From positions 26,271,138-26,335,137 of the forward strand of contig NC_050472.1 of the NCBI RefSeq assembly GCF_013373865.1: 64,000 bases of DNA, written 5' to 3'. Numbering within the stretch: the first letter of the stretch is position 1; each line of letters begins with the position of its first letter. Of the stretch, positions 39,426-52,639 are shown in pieces. The position numbers were made by a program, and so were the translations under genes. The notes under the pieces are model-generated. The model did not search any database. It worked only from the letters and a program-made list of their open reading frames with translations, and was not told the DNA's origin. The DNA comes from Monomorium pharaonis. Its lineage: Eukaryota > Arthropoda > Insecta > Hymenoptera > Formicidae.

Positions 39426-42400
39426 GCGTCTCACGTCTAAACGCAGAATACGATTTCCACTAAATTTGGCTAGAAATATCTTGTCGTAACGTACAATCGA
39501 ATGATCGATCATTCACGAGAGGACGTGCATTTTCCTAATTGTTATAAACATTTAAAAAATTAATTTTTATCGTTTCGTGCGCCTCACGCCTAAACGCAGA
39601 ATACGATTTCCACCAAATTTGGCTGGAAATATCTTGTAGTAACGTACAATCGAATGATCGATCATTCGCGAGAGGACGTGCATTTTTCTAATTGTTATAA
39701 ACATTTAAAAAATTAATTTTTATCGTTTCGTGCTCCTCACGCCTAAACGCAGAATACGATTTCCACTAAATTTGGCTAGAAATATCTTGTCGTAACGTAC
39801 AATCGAATGATCGATCATTCACGAGAGGACGTGCATTTTCCTAATTGTTATAAACATTTAAATAATTAATTTGTATCGTTTCGTGCGCCTCACGCCTGAA
39901 CGCAGAATACAATTTCCACCAAATTTGGCTGGAAATATCTTGTCGTAACGTACAATCGAATGATCGATCATTCGCGAGAGGACGTGCATTTTTCTAATTG
40001 TTATAAACATTTAAAAAATTAATCTTTATCGTTTCGTGCGCCTCACGCCTGAACGCAGAATACGATTTCCACCAAATTTGGCTGGAAATATCTTGTAGTA
40101 ACGTACAATCGAATGATCGATCATTCGCGAGAGGACGTGCATTTTTCTAATTGTTATAAACATTTAAAAAATTAATTTTTATTGTTTCGTGCTCCTCACG
40201 CCTAAACGCAGAATACGATTTCCACTAAATTTGGCTAGAAATATCTTGTCGTAACGTACAATCGAATGATCGATCATTCACGAGAGGACGTGCATTTTCC
40301 TAATTGTTATAAACATTTAAATAATTAATTTGTATCGTTTCGTGCGCCTCACGCCTGAACGCAGAATACAATTTCCACCAAATTTGGCTGGAAATATCTT
40401 GTCGTAACGTACAATCGAATGATCGATCATTCGCGAGAGGACGTGCATTTTTCTAATTGTTATAAACATTTAAAAAATTAATCTTTATCGTTTCGTGCGC
40501 CTCACGCCTGAACGCAGAATACGATTTCCACCAAATTTGGCTGGAAATATCTTGTCGTAACGTACAATCGAATGATCGATCATTCGCGAGAGGACGTGCA
40601 TTTTCCTAATTGTTATAAACATTTAAAAAATTAATCTTTATCGTTTCGTGCGCCTCACGCCTGAACGCAGAATACGATTTCCACCAAATTTGGCTGGAAA
40701 TATCTTGTCGTAACGTACAATCGAATGATCGATCATTCGCGAGAGGACGTGCATTTTTCTAATTGTTATAAACATTTAAAAAATTAATCTTTATCGTTTC
40801 GTGCGCCTCACGCCTGAACGCAGAATACGATTTCCACCAAATTTGGCTGGAAATATCTTGTCGTAACGTACAATCGAATGATCGATCATTCGCGAGAGGA
40901 CGTGCATTTTCCTAATTGTTATAAACATTTAAATAATTAATTTTTATCGTTTCGTGCGCCTCACGCCTGAACGCAGAATACGATTTCCATCAAATTTGGC
41001 TGGAAATATCTTGTCGTAACGTACAATCGAATGATCGATCATTCGCGAGAGGACGTGCATTTTCCTAATTGTTATAAACATTTAAATAATTAATTTGTAT
41101 CGTTTCGTGCGCCTCACGCCTGAACGCAGAATACAATTTCCACCAAATTTGGCTGGAAATATCTTGTCGTAACGTACAATCGAATGATCGATCATTCGCG
41201 AGAGGACGTGCATTTTTCTAATTGTTATAAACATTTAAAAAATTAATCTTTATCGTTTCGTGCGCCTCACGCCTGAACGCAGAATACGATTTCCACCAAA
41301 TTTGGCTGGAAATATCTTGTCGTAACGTACAATCGAATGATCGATCATTCGCGAGAGGACGTGCATTTTCCTAATTGTTATAAACATTTAAATAATTAAT
41401 CTTTATCGTTTCGTGCGCCTCACGCCTGAACGCAGAATACGATTTCCACCAAATTTGGCTGGAAATATCTTGTCGTAACGTACAATCGAATGATCGATCA
41501 TTCGCGAGAGGACGTGCATTTTTCTAATTGTTATAAACATTTAAAAAATTAATCTTTATCGTTTCGTGCGCCTCACGCCTGAACGCAGAATACGATTTCC
41601 ACCAAATTTGGCTGGAAATATCTTGTCGTAACGTACAATCGAATGATCGATCATTCGCGAGAGGACGTGCATTTTCCTAATTGTTATAAACATTTAAATA
41701 ATTAATTTTTATCGTTTCGTGCGCCTCACGCCTGAACGCAGAATACGATTTCCATCAAATTTGGCTGGAAATATCTTGTCGTAACGTACAATCGAATGAT
41801 CGATCATTCGCGAGAGGACGTGCATTTTTCTAATTGTTATAAACATTTAAAAAATTAATCTTTATCGTTTCGTGCGCCTCACGCCTGAACGCAGAATACG
41901 ATTTCCACCAAATTTGGCTGGAAATATCTTGTCGTAACGTACAATCGAATGATCGATCATTCGCGAGAGGACGTGCATTTTCCTAATTGTTATAAACATT
42001 TAAATAATTAATCTTTATCGTTTCGTGCGCCTCACGCCTGAACGCAGAATACGATTTCCACCAAATTTGGCTGGAAATATCTTGTCGTAACGTACAATCG
42101 AATGATCGATCATTCGCGAGAGGACGTGCATTTTTCTAATTGTTATAAACATTTAAAAAATTAATCTTTATCGTTTCGTGCGCCTCACGCCTGAACGCAG
42201 AATACGATTTCCACCAAATTTGGCTGGAAATATCTTGTAGTAACGTACAATCGAATGATCGATCATTCGCGAGAGGACGTGCATTTTTCTAATTGTTATA
42301 AACATTTAAAAAATTAATTTTTATTGTTTCGTGCTCCTCACGCCTAAACGCAGAATACGATTTCCACCAAATTTGGCTGGAAATATCTTGTCGTAACGTA

Positions 42401-45400
42401 CAATCGAATGATCGATCATTCACGAGAGGACGTGCATTTTCCTAATTGTTATAAACATTTAAATAATTAATCTTTATCGTTTCGTGCGCCTCACGCCTGA
42501 ACGCAGAATACGATTTCCACCAAATTTGGCTGGAAATATCTTGTCGTAACGTACAATCGAATGATCGATCATTCGCGAGAGGACGTGCATTTTTCTAATT
42601 GTTATAAACATTTAAAAAATTAATCTTTATCGTTTCGTGCGCCTCACGCCTGAACGCAGAATACGATTTCCACCAAATTTGGCTGGAAATATCTTGTCGT
42701 AACGTACAATCGAATGATCGATCATTCGCGAGAGGACGTGCATTTTCCTAATTGTTATAAACATTTAAATAATTAATCTTTATCGTTTCGTGCGCCTCAC
42801 GCCTGAACGCAGAATACGATTTCCACCAAATTTGGCTGGAAATATCTTGTCGTAACGTACAATCGAATGATCGATCATTCGCGAGAGGACGTGCATTTTT
42901 CTAATTGTTATAAACATTTAAAAAATTAATCTTTATCGTTTCGTGCGCCTCACGCCTGAACGCAGAATACGATTTCCACCAAATTTGGCTGGAAATATCT
43001 TGTCGTAACGTACAATCGAATGATCGATCATTCGCGAGAGGACGTGCATTTTTCTAATTGTTATAAACATTTAAAAAATTAATCTTTATCGTTTCGTGCG
43101 CCTCACGCCTGAACGCAGAATACGATTTCCACCAAATTTGGCTGGAAATATCTTGTCGTAACGTACAATCGAATGATCGATCATTCGCGAGAGGACGTGC
43201 ATTTTCCTAATTGTTATAAACATTTAAATAATTAATTTTTATCGTTTCGTGCGCCTCACGCCTGAACGCAGAATACGATTTCCATCAAATTTGGCTGGAA
43301 ATATCTTGTCGTAACGTACAATCGAATGATCGATCATTCGCGAGAGGACGTGCATTTTCCTAATTGTTATAAACATTTAAATAATTAATTTTTATCGTTT
43401 CGTGCGCCTCACGCCTGAACGCAGAATACGATTTCCATCAAATTTGGCTGGAAATATCTTGTCGTAACGTACAATCGAATGATCGATCATTCGCGAGAGG
43501 ACGTGCATTTTTCTAATTGTTATAAACATTTAAAAAATTAATCTTTATCGTTTCGTGCGCCTCACGCCTGAACGCAGAATACGATTTCCACCAAATTTGG
43601 CTGGAAATATCTTGTCGTAACGTACAATCGAATGATCGATCATTCGCGAGAGGACGTGCATTTTCCTAATTGTTATAAACATTTAAATAATTAATCTTTA
43701 TCGTTTCGTGCGCCTCACGCCTGAACGCAGAATACGATTTCCACCAAATTTGGCTGGAAATATCTTGTCGTAACGTACAATCGAATGATCGATCATTCGC
43801 GAGAGGACGTGCATTTTTCTAATTGTTATAAACATTTAAAAAATTAATCTTTATCGTTTCGTGCGCCTCACGCCTGAACGCAGAATACGATTTCCACCAA
43901 ATTTGGCTGGAAATATCTTGTAGTAACGTACAATCGAATGATCGATCATTCGCGAGAGGACGTGCATTTTTCTAATTGTTATAAACATTTAAAAAATTAA
44001 TTTTTATTGTTTCGTGCTCCTCACGCCTAAACGCAGAATACGATTTCCACTAAATTTGGCTAGAAATATCTTGTCGTAACGTACAATCGAATGATCGATC
44101 ATTCACGAGAGGACGTGCATTTTCCTAATTGTTATAAACATTTAAATAATTAATTTGTATCGTTTCGTTGCGCCTCACGCCTGAACGCAGAATACAATTT
44201 CCACCAAATTTGGCTGGAAATATCTTGTCGTAACGTACAATCGAATGATCGATCATTCGCGAGAGGACGTGCATTTTTCTAATTGTTATAAACATTTAAA
44301 AAATTAATCTTTATCGTTTCGTGCGCCTCACGCCTGAACGCAGAATACGATTTCCACCAAATTTGGCTGGAAATATCTTGTCGTAACGTACAATCGAATG
44401 ATCGATCATTCGCGAGAGGACGTGCATTTTCCTAATTGTTATAAACATTTAAATAATTAATTTTTATCGTTTCGTGCGCCTCACGCCCTGAACGCAGAAT
44501 ACGATTTCCATCAAATTTGGCTGGAAATATCTTGTCGTAACGTACAATCGAATGATCGATCATTCGCGAGAGGACGTGCATTTTCCTAATTGTTATAAAC
44601 ATTTAAATAATTAATTTTTATCGTTTCGTGCGCCTCACGCCTGAACGCAGAATACGATTTCCATCAAATTTGGCTGGAAATATCTTGTCGTAACGTACAA
44701 TCGAATGATCGATCATTCGCGAGAGGACGTGCATTTTTCTAATTGTTATAAACATTTAAAAAATTAATCTTTATCGTTTCGTGCGCCTCACGCCTGAACG
44801 CAGAATACGATTTCCACCAAATTTGGCTGGAAATATCTTGTCGTAACGTACAATCGAATGATCGATCATTCGCGAGAGGACGTGCATTTTCCTAATTGTT
44901 ATAAACATTTAAATAATTAATCTTTATCGTTTCGTGCGCCTCACGCCTGAACGCAGAATACGATTTCCACCAAATTTGGCTGGAAATATCTTGTCGTAAC
45001 GTACAATCGAATGATCGATCATTCGCGAGAGGACGTGCATTTTTCTAATTGTTATAAACATTTAAAAAATTAATCTTTATCGTTTCGTGCGCCTCACGCC
45101 TGAACGCAGAATACGATTTCCACCAAATTTGGCTGGAAATATCTTGTAGTAACGTACAATCGAATGATCGATCATTCGCGAGAGGACGTGCATTTTTCTA
45201 ATTGTTATAAACATTAAAAAAATTAATTTTTATTGTTTCGTGCTCCTCACGCCTAAACGCAGAATACGATTTCCACTAAATTTGGCTAGAATATCTTGTC
45301 GTAACGTACAATCGAATGATCGATCATTCACGAGAGGACGTGCATTTTCCTAATTGTTATAAACATTTAAATAATTAATTTGTATCGTTTCGTGCGCCTC

Positions 45401-48400
45401 ACGCCTGAACGCAGAATACAATTTCCACCAAATTTGGCTGGAAATATCTTGTCGTAACGTACAATCGAATGATCGATCATTCGCGAGAGGACGTGCATTT
45501 TTCTAATTGTTATAAACATTTAAAAAATTAATCTTTATCGTTTCGTGCGCCTCACGCCTGAACGCAGAATACGATTTCCACCAAATTTGGCTGGAAATAT
45601 CTTGTCGTAACGTACAATCGAATGATCGATCATTCGCGAGAGGACGTGCATTTTCCTAATTGTTATAAACATTTAAATAATTAATCTTTATCGTTTCGTG
45701 CGCCTCACGCCTGAACGCAGAATACGATTTCCACCAAATTTGGCTGGAAATACTTGTCGTAACGTACAATCGAATGATCGATCATTCGCGAGAGGACGTG
45801 CATTTTTCTAATTGTTATAAACATTTAAAAATTAATCTTTATCGTTTCGTGCGCCTCACGCCTGAACGCAGAATACGATTTCCACCAAATTTGGCTGGAA
45901 ATATCTTGTCGTAACGTACAATCGAATGATCGATCATTCGCGAGAGGACGTGCATTTTCCTAATTGTTATAAACATTTAAATAATTAATCTTTATCGTTT
46001 CGTGCGCCTCACGCCTGAACGCAGAATACGATTTCCACCAAATTTGGCTGGAAATATCTTGTCGTAACGTACAATCGAATGATCGATCATTCGCGAGAGG
46101 ACGTGCATTTTTCTAATTGTTATAAACATTTAAAAATTAATCTTTATCGTTTCGTGCGCCTCACGCCTGAACGCAGAATACGATTTCCACCAAATTTGGC
46201 TGGAAATATCTTGTCGTAACGTACAATCGAATGATCGATCATTCGCGAGAGGACGTGCATTTTTCTAATTGTTATAAACATTTAAAAAATTAATCTTTAT
46301 CGTTTCGTGCGCCTCACGCCTGAACGCAGAATACGATTTCCACCAAATTTGGCTGGAAATATCTTGTCGTAACGTACAATCGAATGATCGATCATTCGCG
46401 AGAGGACGTGCATTTTCCTAATTGTTATAAACATTTAAATAATTAATTTTTATCGTTTCGTGCGCCTCACGCCTGAACGCAGAATACGATTTCCATCAAA
46501 TTTGGCTGGAAATATCTTGTCGTAACGTACAATCGAATGATCGATCATTCGCGAGAGGACGTGCATTTTCCTAATTGTTATAAACATTTAAATAATTAAT
46601 TTTTATCGTTTCGTGCGCCTCACGCCTGAACGCAGAATACGATTTCCATCAAATTTGGCTGGAAATATCTTGTCGTAACGTACAATCGAATGATCGATCA
46701 TTCGCGAGAGGACGTGCATTTTTCTAATTGTTATAAACATTTAAAAAATTAATCTTTATCGTTTCGTGCGCCTCACGCCTGAACGCAGAATACGATTTTC
46801 CACCAAATTTGGCTGGAAATATCTTGTCGTAACGTACAATCGAATGATCGATCATTCGCGAGAGGACGTGCATTTTCCTAATTGTTATAAACATTTAAAT
46901 AATTAATCTTTATCGTTTCGTGCGCCTCACGCCTGAACGCAGAATACGATTTCCACCAAATTTGGCTGGAAATATCTTGTCGTAACGTACAATCGAATGA
47001 TCGATCATTCGCGAGAGGACGTGCATTTTTCTAATTGTTATAAACATTTAAAAAATTAATCTTTATCGTTTCGTGCGCCTCACGCCTGAACGCAGAATAC
47101 GATTTCCACCAAATTTGGCTGGAAATATCTTGTCGTAACGTACAATCGAATGATCGATCATTCGCGAGAGGACGTGCATTTTCCTAATTGTTATAAACAT
47201 TTAAATAATTAATCTTTATCGTTTCGTGCGCCTCACGCCTGAACGCAGAATACGATTTCCACCAAATTTGGGCTGGAAATATCTTGTCGTAACGTACATC
47301 GAATGATCGATCATTCGCGAGAGGACGTGCATTTTTCTAATTGTTTATAAACATTTAAAAAATTAATCTTTATCGTTTCGTGCGCCTCACGCCTGAACGC
47401 AGAATACGATTTCCACCAAATTTGGCTGGAAATATCTTGTCGTAACGTACAATCGAATGATCGATCATTCGCGAGAGGACGTGCATTTTTCTAATTGTTA
47501 TAAACATTTAAAAAATTAATCTTTATCGTTTCGTGCGCCTCACGCCTGAACGCAGAATACGATTTCCACCAAATTTGGCTGGAAATATCTGTCGTAACGT
47601 ACAATCGAATGATCGATCATTCGCGAGAGGACGTGCATTTTCCTAATTGTTATAAACATTTAAATAATTAATTTTTATCGTTTCGTGCTCCTCACGCCTA
47701 AACGCAGAATACGATTTCCACTAAATTTGGCTAGAAATATCTTGTCGTAACGTACAATCGAATGATCGATCATTCACGAGAGGACGTGCATTTTCCTAAT
47801 TGTTATAAACATTTAAATAATTAATTTGTATCGTTTCGTGCGCCTCACGCCTGAACGCAGAATACAATTCCACCAAAATTTGGCTGGAAATATCTTGTCG
47901 TAACGTACAATCGAATGATCGATCATTCGCGAGAGGACGTGCATTTTTCTAATTGTTATAAACATTTAAAAAATTAATCTTTATCGTTTCGTGCGCCTCA
48001 CGCCTGAACGCAGAATACGATTTCCACCAAATTTGGCTGGAAATATCTTGTAGTAACGTACAATCGAATGATCGATCATTCGCGAGAGGACGTGCATTTT
48101 TCTAATTGTTATAAACATTAAAAAATTAATTTTTATTGTTTCGTGCTCCTCACGCCTAAACGCAGAATACGATTTCCACTAAATTTGGCTAGAAATATCT
48201 TGTCGTAACGTACAATCGAATGATCGATCATTCACGAGAGGACGTGCATTTTCCTAATTGTTATAAACATTTAAATAATTAATTTGTATTGTTTCGTGCG
48301 CCTCACGCCTGAAACGCAGAATACAATTTCCACCAAATTTGGCTGGAAATATCTTGTCGTAACGTACAATCGAATGATCGATCATTCGCGAGAGGACGTG

Positions 48401-50360
48401 CATTTTTCTAATTGTTATAAACATTTAAAAAATTAATCTTTATCGTTTCGTGCGCCTCACGCCTGAACGCAGAATACGATTTCCACCAATTTGGCTGGAA
48501 ATATCTTGTCGTAACGTACAATCGAATGATCGATCATTCGCGAGAGGACGTGCATTTTCCTAATTGTTATAAACATTTAAATAATTAATCTTTATCGTTT
48601 CGTGCGCCTCACGCCTGAACGCAGAATACGATTTCCACCAAATTTGGCTGGAAATATCTTGTCGTAACGTACAATCGAATGATCGATCATTCGCGAGAGG
48701 ACGTGCATTTTTCTAATTGTTATAAACATTTAAAAAATTAATCTTTATCGTTTCGTGCGCCTCACGCCTGAACGCAGAATACGATTTTCCACCAAATTTG
48801 GCTGGAAATATCTTGTCGTAACGTACAATCGAATGATCGATCATTCGCGAGAGGACGTGCATTTTCCTAATTGTTATAAACATTTAAATAATTAATTTTT
48901 ATCGTTTCGTGCGCCTCACGCCTGAACGCAGAATACGATTTCCATCAAATTTGGCTGGAAATATCTTGTCGTAACGTACAATCGAATGATCGATCATTCG
49001 CGAGAGGACGTGCATTTTTCTAATTGTTATAAACATTTAAAAAATTAATCTTTATCGTTTCGTGCGCCTCACGCCTGAACGCAGAATACGATTTCCACCA
49101 AATTTGGCTGGAAATATCTTGTCGTAACGTACAATCGAATGATCGATCATTCGCGAGAGGACGTGCATTTTCCTAATTGTTATAAACATTTAAATAATTA
49201 ATCTTTATCGTTTCGTGCGCCTCACGCCTGAACGCAGAATACGATTTCCACCAAATTTGGCTGGAAATATCTTGTCGTAACGTACAATCGAATGATCGAT
49301 CATTCGCGAGAGGACGTGCATTTTTCTAATTGTTATAAACATTTAAAAAATTAATCTTTATCGTTTCGTGCGCCTCACGCCTGAACGCAGAATACGATTT
49401 CCACCAAATTTGGCTGGAAATATCTTGTCGTAACGTACAATCGAATGATCGATCATTCGCGAGAGGACGTGCATTTTTCTAATTGTTATAAACATTTAAA
49501 AAATTAATTTTATTGTTTCGTGCTCCTCACGCCTAAACGCAGAATACGATTTCCACTAAATTTGGCTAGAAATATCTTGTCGTAACGTACAATCGAATGA
49601 TCGATCATTCACGAGAGGACGTGCATTTTCCTAATTGTTATAAACATTTAAAAAATTAATTTTTATCGTTTCGTGCGCCTCACGCCTAAACGCAGAATAC
49701 GATTGCCATCAAATTTGGCTGGAAATATCTTGTCGTAACGTACAATCGAATGATCGATCATTCGTGAGAGGACGTGCATTTTTCTAATTGTTATAAACAT
49801 TTAAAAAATTAATTTTTATCGTTTCGTGCGTCTCACGCTTAAACGCAGAATACGATTTCCACCAAATTTGGCTGGAAATATCTTGTCGTAACGTACAATC
49901 GAATGATTGATCATTCGCGAGAGGACGTGCATTTTCCTAATTGTTATAAACATTTAAAAAATTAATTTTTATCGTTTCGTGCGCCTCACGCCTAAACGCA
50001 GAATACGATTTCCACCAAATTTGGCTGGAAATATCTTGTCGTAACGTACAATCGAATGATCGATCATTCACGAGAGGACGTGCATTTTCCTAATTGTTAT
50101 GAACATTTAAATAATTAATTTTTATCGTTTCGTGCGCCTCACGCCTGAACGCAGAATACGATTTCCACCAAATTTGGCTGGAAATATCTTGTAGTAACGT
50201 ACAATCGAATGATCGATCATTCGCGAGAGGTCGTGCATTTTTCTAATTGTTATAAACATTTAAAAAATTAATTTTTATCGTTTTGTGCGCCTCACGCCTA
50301 AACGCAGAATACGATTTCCACCAAATTTAGCTGGAAATACCTAACCCCAACAATAGACTG
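39240..50360 (+). repeat. 153-bp satellite array, about 73 copies
   Basis: The anchor CTCACGCC recurs every 153 bp from 39278 to 50291, a span of 72 periods less three bases. Central units are nearly identical, while the first two and last four or five are more diverged, as expected of unequal exchange. Each unit holds the palindrome CGAATGATCGATCATTCG and a near-palindrome centred on CAAATTTGG. Two main variants alternate (GCATTTTTCTAA with TTAAAAAATTAAT, and GCATTTTCCTAA with TTAAATAATTAAT), giving a 306-bp higher-order period with slips. A third variant starts TGCTCCTCACGCCTAAACG. Confidence 0.95.
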
Positions 50361-50643
50361 ATCAGTCATTCGCGTTCGTTATTAATTATTTAGTGGTTTT
50401 TTAAATTGTTAATTACGTTTGTCAGATGAACACAAGGAAGGCTGTCTTCAAATTTTTACGAAAATATTTTTTGAAGTCTAGAACGACTTAATTAACCGTA
50501 TATGAGAAATTTTTATAAAAATGCACTTTTGCAGAACGTGGTTGATTACCAGAATAATGCAGCGATTTTTTTTTGTAAAGTACATTACCGCTTTTTGCCG
50601 CTTCCAGAGCCGACGACGAGGTCGTAGGGGTTTCACAGTTCCA

Positions 50644-51048
50644 AACGATAGAAATTAATTAAAAACATATTTATAACAATTAGGAAAATGCCTTTCTTTT
50701 CGCGAATGATGGATCAGTCGATTGTGCTTTACGGAAAGATATTTCCAGCCAAATTTGAAGAAAATCGTACTTTGCGTTTAGGCGTGAGGCGCAGAAAACG
50801 ATAAAAATTAGTTGAAAAAATTTATAATATTTGGTGAATTACAAGTTCTGTCGCATATGATCGATTATGATTTATAATGACTAAACCCTATGCAAATTTT
50901 TCAATGTTTGTTAAATATTTCATAACCAGAGAATTTTTTAACGTTTGATCGAATGGTAATATCTGGATTCCCCTGAAAACGCCTATATGATATTCGGCCC
51001 TGACCGCTCGACGTTTGGCTGCTGCCTTTGGTTGCTAGCTTCAGCTAC
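50644..51048 (-). repeat. Right terminal inverted repeat of the expanded element
   Basis: Inverted copy of the left arm. It includes one inverted, more diverged 153-bp unit (anchor gcgtgaggcg near 50781) that is not part of the tandem array. Confidence 0.8.
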
Positions 51049-52554
51049 ATTTTTAACACATTTGTTTGATTTATTTATTTTGATTAATGTAATTTTTCTT
51101 AACTCTTATTTTATCTTATTATTAATTATCTTCTTGTAATCTTTCTAGTTTTTGTTTTGCGACGTGTAAGCTCTTCTTTCTTCATAATTATGAAATAAGT
51201 GGCAGATCTATTCTCAAATCTAGTGTAAGGTTAAGTAAGTCATGCGAGGCAAGCTGTGAATCACGACCATCAATGTAAAATATCTAAAGTATAATATGCG
51301 AGGGATGAACGACGACTACGACGACGCGGTTGATCAAGAACGTGAGGTGGCCATAACGTGCTCAATTTTCCAAAAGTTTCATAACATCCGTCTCTCAAGG
51401 AGGGTGTGCGGTGCCGCCGCACCCTTCTGTCCTATTTCAGATCCTCGAAAGCTAATTTCCCTGACAGAGACATTTTCGTTCGGTCTGTCCGGTCCGGGGT
51501 TTCTCTCGCATCCCCGATCGTCCTTTTCGTCTTGCCCTCGCGATAGATCGTAAGACCCACCGCCGGGGAAAGGTGGTAGGAAGAGTGAACTAAATCAATG
51601 TAGGACATTTATATTGGCTGGAAATCGCTGACTCTCCATGGACCACCGTGGACATCCGACCAGGACATATTAAGATTTCTGATCCGCCGCGTCGACCGCG
51701 GCGACATTTTTATCATTGCGTGTCCTTTCCTTTCCTATACGTTCTGTCGCGAGGAGGAAATAAAACGTGAATTATTGTCCACGCGGTGTCTCTCTCTCGC
51801 CGTGGTCCGCGCACGTGGTCCAGTCCCGGGTCTCTGCGGCCCCAAGTTAAAGTGCCCGTTACGGTTTTCGGTGAATAATTTAATGGCCCGTTTAGTGATG
51901 TCGGCTCGTGAATATCGAACGACGTCTCGCGCGCGATACGCTTAGCAAACATTTTTGCCCGCTCGGCCGAATTTCGCATTGATCCATGGCTAAAATTCGA
52001 GTAAATTCTTTAAAATCGCTAATTTATAAATGGAACGATGAGAAATCTTTTTCGCCTACTAAAGTTAGATTGTTTCAATTTTTTTCTTAAACAGATTTTT
52101 TTACTCTTGTCTGTATGTACTTCGTTCAAGTTTTTATTGATCAATCTACGAATATTGGATTCGTTTATTTTCAATTGCGATTTTATTTGTTACTACTATA
52201 AATAAGAGGGAAGATGAAGAGTGAAAAAAACGTGATGTGCGAGATTGGCTCTTGTCAAAGATCCACATTTGACCGTGGGTGTCAAAGCAATTCATTTAAA
52301 TTAATAGAACCAGGGTCCACGCAGCTTGTCAACCGATTAATACCAGTTTTAACCTCCCTTTCCCGGTTGAAGAAATGTTCTTATTTGTAAGGCCGTTATC
52401 GACCACTTTGGCCGATAAAACTCGATACTCTTTTATCGGGCCGCGATTATTCCTCTATCTCTCCCAGATACTCTGGTGCCAACATTGTACGCTCTCGAAA
52501 ACGATTTCATTTGTCACGCGTCTGTCAGCGATAACGTCTATTCCTCTCTCTTTC

Positions 52555-52573
52555 TCTATCTATCTATCTATCT
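52555..52573. repeat. (TATC)n tetranucleotide repeat
   Basis: About five units inside a CT-rich stretch. Confidence 0.9.
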
Positions 52574-52639
52574 CTGTCTCGTTTTGTATTATACATCGGC
52601 GTGAAGGGGAAGATAAAGACGGGATGTATAACGGAGCAT

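Larger units (their letters stand above)
39028..51048. mobile_element. Expanded foldback-type element carrying a 153-bp satellite array
   Basis: Same family as the element at 10833-12267. The left end TTAGCTGAAGCTAGCAGCC and the right end (inverted) GTAGCTGAAGCTAGCAACC begin arms of about 400 bp. The flanking 13-mers ATTTTTAACGCAT (39015-39027) and ATTTTTAACACAT (51049-51061) differ at one base. Inside are about 73 tandem 153-bp units, the same family spacer (about 50395-50640) and one inverted unit in the right arm. There is no coding capacity. It lies in da intron 1, between alternative first exons A and B. Confidence 0.9.

Noticed and set aside
39240..50360. CRISPR-like or centromeric satellite reading of the 153-bp array
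   Set aside because: The whole 153 bp repeats with no variable spacers, so it is not CRISPR. It is bounded by inverted repeats inside a gene intron, so a centromere is not the simplest reading.
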